A stretch of DNA of 26,616 nucleotides, from contig PLST01000592.1 in NCBI GenBank assembly GCA_003164255.1, positions 1-26,616 of the forward strand, given 5' to 3'. Each line of letters begins with the position of its first letter. Position 1 is the first letter of the stretch. Of this stretch, positions 22,963 through 26,616 are shown piece after piece. Under the pieces are notes generated by a model. The model ran no database searches and was not told the origin of the DNA. It saw only the letters and a program-made list of their open reading frames with translations. Made by a program: the position numbers and the translations under genes. The DNA comes from Acidobacteriaceae bacterium (GTDB lineage: Bacteria > Acidobacteriota > Terriglobia > Terriglobales > Acidobacteriaceae).

Positions 22963-23312
22963 CCAGGAAGATCACAGCGTTGCGGATGAATTGTCGCTCA
23001 AATCTCCCCAACGTGATCTACCTCACATTGGGTAGGGTGGACGGTGATCGTGCGCCAGAACGCGGAAATCACGAAAAGCGGCCTTGAAGCCGACTTATAA
23101 GAATTGATCTGAACAGGAGGCCCTCGTATCCGCCAATTGGAATGTGGATTCCAGGAATTGCACGGCAAGCAGTGCTTTATTCGCCTTATGGGTCGATGCA
23201 AGCGACTGCGTGCGAGGTCCGGGCTAGCCCCGGTTGAGAGAAACGAGACGAATTTCTACATCTTCAAAACAGGGCATTTCAGCCACTCTCGCGGACTTGC
23301 TCAAACTAGGGA
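22963..23312. other. Intergenic stretch without a supported gene
   Basis: 350 bases between the small helical protein and the acid phosphatase 3' end. A TTG-started frame (23137-23373) overlaps the phosphatase gene end and its composition looks random. The only structure seen is the GGGCTAGCCC palindrome near 23219. No terminator with a T-run is visible. Confidence 0.4.
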
Positions 23313-24653
23313 TCAGTTGGGCTGGAATTTGAAGACACTGCTCTTGTCGATTGCCGCATTGACAATACCCTGAAAGTCGTCCCAGCGGCACGTATTCGCT
23401 TCGGTCCCACGTTCATCTACCGTCAAAACCTCACGGGCCGGAGGAGTATCAAGACTTAATTCACGCAACTCGCGCATCTGCTTGAGTGTTTGCATCGCGA
23501 CCGTTGCCCGAACGAAATAGGCTCCGCTCTCATTTTGCCAAAGCTCAAATGTCAGTTCCGTCCCCGGCGGCGTATCGTCCCTTCGCCCATCGAGCGTCCA
23601 ATGCAGTCCGAGGAGCGCGGCCACCCCGGCTAGATTGGTGTCGTGTCCAACCAGCACGACGATCTTGTTGTTCACGGGCCCTACCGCATCTTCAACAGGA
23701 CGTTGCTCCACTCCCTGGTCGAGCGTACGCAAAATATGGAACAACATGTTCGATGCTTCAAGCCGAGCCGCAGCTGTCGTGCGATGCGTGAGGTCGAAGT
23801 TCTCAGAATGCAGGGCGAGGAATCTTCTTAATTGGGGTTCATCCACCCGGCCCCAACCTACCTGATCGTTCGGCATGCCCTCAGCGTACTCAAGGAGAAA
23901 ATCCTCAGCGAAACTCGATGCCTGTGCCAACGGACCGCGTACTGTGGGGACTGAGTCGCCGTCTCGATTTCCCGCGGAGTTCGGAGTGCCCAGGAGTGAA
24001 GATTGAGGAACGTGAACAGATGTGCATGCCCTCTCAGGTGGGCATCCCATCAGAACGCGTTGCATCTCTGTCAGCAGCTCGCTTTGCTCCCGGTCCGGTT
24101 GTGAAGCGCCTTCTGATTTGAGTGCGGTTTTTACGGGCTTGGCTTCCAGCTGTCGTCCCCGATGAGCAGGATGAAACAGCGGATCATTTTCCCCGGCAGC
24201 GAGGCTGTGCACCGCTGGCGGACAGCTTGGAAACAAACCTTCCGCCATGGCGCGTCCGCTTTCCATTGTGCGTTGGTCCGTATCGGCCCAAATGTAGGTC
24301 CGCGCCCCATCCGCGCATCCACTTTCGGCGACTAATCCATTCTTGGCAAACGACGCTCGATCGAAGCGGCCGAACGCCTTTACGAGATCGAATCCGCGAG
24401 GTGTGAGATAGCCCGGCGCCACGCTCCACTTCGGCCAGGGCAGCGCCGAGTAGGTATCAAGACGATCCTGCGCCCAGGTTGGTGAACGAACGCCGTGCCT
24501 GCTCAGGATTACGACAAGTCTCAGCTGTTCCTTGTCCCCATTTTGAGCAGCAGATGAGTTTCCTTGTGGGTTCTGAGCATCAATCGGAAACGTCGTTCCC
24601 GGCATAGCAAGCAGAAGCCAGAGAATCAAGCGAGAAAATCGAGAATGCTTCAT
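23313..24653 (-). CDS. Secreted histidine acid phosphatase (AppA/glucose-1-phosphatase type)
   Basis: A 446-residue protein. ATG 24653 follows GGAG by about 6 bases and is directly succeeded by a signal peptide (MKHSRFSRLILWLLLAMPGTTFPIDA); the longer frame to 24725 would bury this signal. The catalytic RHGxRxP motif is SRHGVRSPT at residues 51-59 (nucleophile His53), and the proton-donor HD motif is VLVGHDTNL in the last third. Members of this clan-2 branch hydrolyse phytate, glucose-1-phosphate or other phosphomonoesters at acid pH in the periplasm. It is probably a phosphate or inositol-phosphate scavenging enzyme, which suits an acid-soil bacterium. It is downstream of the second TonB receptor gene on the same strand, with a hairpin and about 200 bases between, so it is probably a separate transcript. 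Confidence 0.9.
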   Translation of the reverse strand: MKHSRFSRLILWLLLAMPGTTFPIDAQNPQGNSSAAQNGDKEQLRLVVILSRHGVRSPTWAQDRLDTYSALPWPKWSVAPGYLTPRGFDLVKAFGRFDRASFAKNGLVAESGCADGARTYIWADTDQRTMESGRAMAEGLFPSCPPAVHSLAAGENDPLFHPAHRGRQLEAKPVKTALKSEGASQPDREQSELLTEMQRVLMGCPPERACTSVHVPQSSLLGTPNSAGNRDGDSVPTVRGPLAQASSFAEDFLLEYAEGMPNDQVGWGRVDEPQLRRFLALHSENFDLTHRTTAAARLEASNMLFHILRTLDQGVEQRPVEDAVGPVNNKIVVLVGHDTNLAGVAALLGLHWTLDGRRDDTPPGTELTFELWQNESGAYFVRATVAMQTLKQMRELRELSLDTPPAREVLTVDERGTEANTCRWDDFQGIVNAAIDKSSVFKFQPN

Positions 24654-24762
24654 TGATCTCCAGTTTGATTGCTGCAGTGACACAAATCGAACTGACTGGA
24701 AAAGCTGGCGGAAAATGCCCTTCATGTCTCATTCACACAATCTAAAACACAACCTTAGACTG

Positions 24763-24795
24763 TGCGGACATCCTCGTGAGTTTAGGATGCCCGCA
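24763..24795 (-). terminator. Hairpin between TonB receptor and acid phosphatase genes
   Basis: TGCGG-a-CATCCT (24763-24774) pairs with AGGATG-c-CCGCA (24784-24795) around a 9-base loop: an 11-bp stem with one mismatch. It lies about 65 bases after the receptor stop on the minus strand. A T-containing stretch (TTGTGTTTTAG) follows only about 15 bases later, so termination is plausible but not textbook. Confidence 0.45.
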
Positions 24796-24861
24796 TAGTT
24801 GAACGAGTTGAAGATAGACCGGCGATCTGAATTGGCCGAGTTGAAACCCCCAAGGGAACAA

Positions 24862-26616
24862 CTAGAACAATGAAGAAGAAGCCCTGGCGCTCTTCTCTTC
24901 TCCAAAGTTATAGTGCAAGCCGACGGTGTAGGTGGGTTTGTAATACTCGCGCTGATTTACAAATTGCGTGCTGCCCTGGTAATAACCGAAGACCTCGTTA
25001 TTGAGATTGAGTCCGGATACAATCACGCTGAGTCCGCGCCAGGTGCGATACGATGCCTGCGCATCAACCTGCAGGTGCGCGAGGGTCCAGATATCTCCTG
25101 AGGGACCCGCGGGACCAAGGCCGCTTGGATCCGCACCTGCGCCGGGAGCGAGCGAAGGCGCGATCCAGTTATATGAGAATAGGCTGGCGCCATTATCGGC
25201 AATTCCCATGCGGAGGGAGAAGCGCTTCGTGTCGTAGGTCGGGCTGAAGTTCCAAGTATTGATGGCTTGGTCAATCAGTCGCGGATGGTCGGTTCGCAGT
25301 GGGAAGCCCTTCAACTGCGATCCTGTGTAGCTGTAGTTGGCAGTGATGCCCAGCCCTCCCAGAACGCTGGGAAGATAGTTCAGATGCTGCTGAAAACTCA
25401 CCTCAAAGCCGTAGAGGTAAGCATTTTCTCCATTGATGTACTCGGTCGTCGAGAAAGAATCGCCGCCTGAGGAGAATTGCTGGACAGTCGAAAGCAGGCT
25501 TGGAGGCAGTGTTCCCGCCGGCAGCTGGGAGAGATTGATGTTGCCTGGAATCACGAATTCAAGCTGCGGTGCGGTCAACTGTTTGACAAAGAAACCGCCT
25601 TGGATCATGCCCAGTGGGTGCAAATAGGTTTCATAAAGCAGATCGTAGTTGTTGGCGTGTTCGGGTCGCAGAGACGGATTGCCGATACCGACCGTCGCGG
25701 GACTGGCCGAATCGTCCTCCGTGACGTATGGGACGAGCTGATATGGATCGGGACGGGCCACGCCGCGCGAGTACACCGCGCGGAGGTTGGAGTCCGGAGT
25801 GAGTCCAAAGCGCAGTTGAATGCTGGGCAGAACATCAAGGTACGAAGGATTGTTGGCAATGCCGTTGATTGTCCAGCAGTTTAATTGGCCGGTTGTGGTG
25901 CAAGGCGCGGATGGCGTGGTGCCGGCCGGGGTACCACCGGGGTCGTTAGGGTCAAGCGTGAGGTTATAGCCGAAGGTGTTCATGTTGGTCTGCTCGAAAC
26001 GCAACCCGGTCTGCACGTGTAGCTTGCCGAAATCGACAGTGTTCATAACGTAAAACGCGGGAATCTGCTCGACGTAGTGAAAGATGTTCGGTGTATTGTC
26101 GAGCGCAGTCTTGTATGGATCCGTCGTGAAGAAAGTCGGATTGGAGAGCACAAGACTTTGCGTTTTGTTGAAATCCGAAACGGGTCCAAAGTGGCCACCG
26201 AAGTAGGTTCCGTTGTAGTAGTCGGTGTTTTCAAATCCGCTCTGCAGAGCAGACATCGTGTACGAACTGATTCCAGAGCCGGTGGTCGCCCATCCGTCGT
26301 AAACGGTCTCGGTGGAATCCTGCGATTTGTGTGCGTTCGAGAATTTAAAGCCCGCCTCTAATGTTCCGAAGTGCCCGCTAATTGTGTAGTTGTGGGCATA
26401 GGAGAGCGCCGCAGTGAGGTCGAGCTCCGCAGTCAGGCCCTTGGAGATGGTGATGTCCTTGAAAGTCCAGTTTGCTGCATTTTGCAACGGAGAGTTGGGG
26501 CCGTCACAGACTCCAAAAGTGGGACGATACACATCGGTCTGTGCTGCAGGATTGTAGTTGCAATTGAGCTTTGTGGTATTCCAGGCGAAGTCTGCCTTTG
26601 GATTTCCTGCAGAGTC
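24862..26616 (-). CDS. TonB-dependent receptor, C-terminal part (5' end outside window)
   Basis: The frame is open to the right edge, so 584 residues of the C-terminal barrel are visible; the GTG at 26532 is internal. Alternating beta strands with aromatic girdles are evident. The block RAVYSRGVARPDPYQLVPYV followed by GNPSLRPEHANNYDLLYE is the conserved late-barrel signature of TonB-dependent receptors. The barrel ends in YTVGLHYNFGEE followed by a short tail SARASSSLF with terminal Phe. The signature differs from the Oar-like receptor at 13662, so the two belong to different receptor subfamilies. It probably imports an iron chelate or an oligosaccharide; the plug and signal peptide that would refine this lie outside the window. 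Confidence 0.9.
   Translation of the reverse strand, partial: DSAGNPKADFAWNTTKLNCNYNPAAQTDVYRPTFGVCDGPNSPLQNAANWTFKDITISKGLTAELDLTAALSYAHNYTISGHFGTLEAGFKFSNAHKSQDSTETVYDGWATTGSGISSYTMSALQSGFENTDYYNGTYFGGHFGPVSDFNKTQSLVLSNPTFFTTDPYKTALDNTPNIFHYVEQIPAFYVMNTVDFGKLHVQTGLRFEQTNMNTFGYNLTLDPNDPGGTPAGTTPSAPCTTTGQLNCWTINGIANNPSYLDVLPSIQLRFGLTPDSNLRAVYSRGVARPDPYQLVPYVTEDDSASPATVGIGNPSLRPEHANNYDLLYETYLHPLGMIQGGFFVKQLTAPQLEFVIPGNINLSQLPAGTLPPSLLSTVQQFSSGGDSFSTTEYINGENAYLYGFEVSFQQHLNYLPSVLGGLGITANYSYTGSQLKGFPLRTDHPRLIDQAINTWNFSPTYDTKRFSLRMGIADNGASLFSYNWIAPSLAPGAGADPSGLGPAGPSGDIWTLAHLQVDAQASYRTWRGLSVIVSGLNLNNEVFGYYQGSTQFVNQREYYKPTYTVGLHYNFGEEKSARASSSLF

Noticed and set aside
21240..23312. CRISPR array, tRNA or insertion sequence in the gene-poor stretch
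   Set aside because: No regularly spaced repeats, no cloverleaf-like segment and no transposase or terminal repeats were found by reading.
23137..23373. 78-residue plus-strand frame before the phosphatase end
   Set aside because: TTG start without a properly spaced ribosome site, random-looking composition, and overlap with the phosphatase gene.

Overview
The window looks like chromosomal DNA of an acidobacterium, probably class Terriglobia. It is moderately GC-rich. Its largest gene is a 1181-residue Oar-like TonB-dependent receptor with an N-terminal carboxypeptidase-regulatory-like domain, of the kind that is greatly expanded in that phylum. This taxonomic call is inference from protein style, not from a marker gene.

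Region 1 (1-4579) is a compact accessory, defence-like island. A four-gene minus-strand operon starts at 3736 and runs off the left edge: a 188-residue protein of unknown function, a 463-residue QueC-like protein, an XRE-HTH/ImmA-IrrE metallopeptidase regulator, and a PIN-domain protein that starts at TTG 611. Each gene overlaps the next by 4, 4 and 8 bases, so translation is probably coupled. A TTGACA-N17-GATAGT promoter and a 7-bp inverted repeat lie just upstream. A divergent gene (3872-4579) ends in what looks like an abruptly terminated Rossmann/TIR-like domain. QueC-like proteins of this enlarged kind are known from anti-phage systems (Qat, type IV CBASS), but no ATPase, TatD nuclease or cyclase is visible here. 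The arrangement is the best candidate for an undescribed system in the window.

Region 2 (4682-13015) is a metabolic cluster. It holds a FadR-type GntR regulator, an EamA/DMT exporter, a short-chain dehydrogenase, an operon of APC permease, GATase1-like protein and M24 (creatinase/Xaa-Pro type) hydrolase, and a threonine-synthase-like PLP enzyme followed 2 bases later by RidA. The pairing of a PLP lyase with RidA suggests breakdown of a beta-substituted amino acid released by the M24 hydrolase; the substrate cannot be read from sequence. TATGAT/ATCATA motifs recur in the intergenic regions.

Region 3 (13016-21239) has a long leader with a good promoter and a palindrome, the Oar-like receptor, a strong hairpin, a secreted GH38-like protein with an altered HxD motif, and a mandelate-racemase-type enolase-superfamily enzyme. 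This fits glycan or sugar-acid uptake and degradation.

Region 4 (21240-26616) begins with 1.4 kb of gene-poor DNA holding small orphan reading frames and a 73-base imperfect stem-loop. A small helical orphan protein follows, then a secreted histidine acid phosphatase, and the C-terminal part of a second TonB-dependent receptor that continues beyond the right edge.
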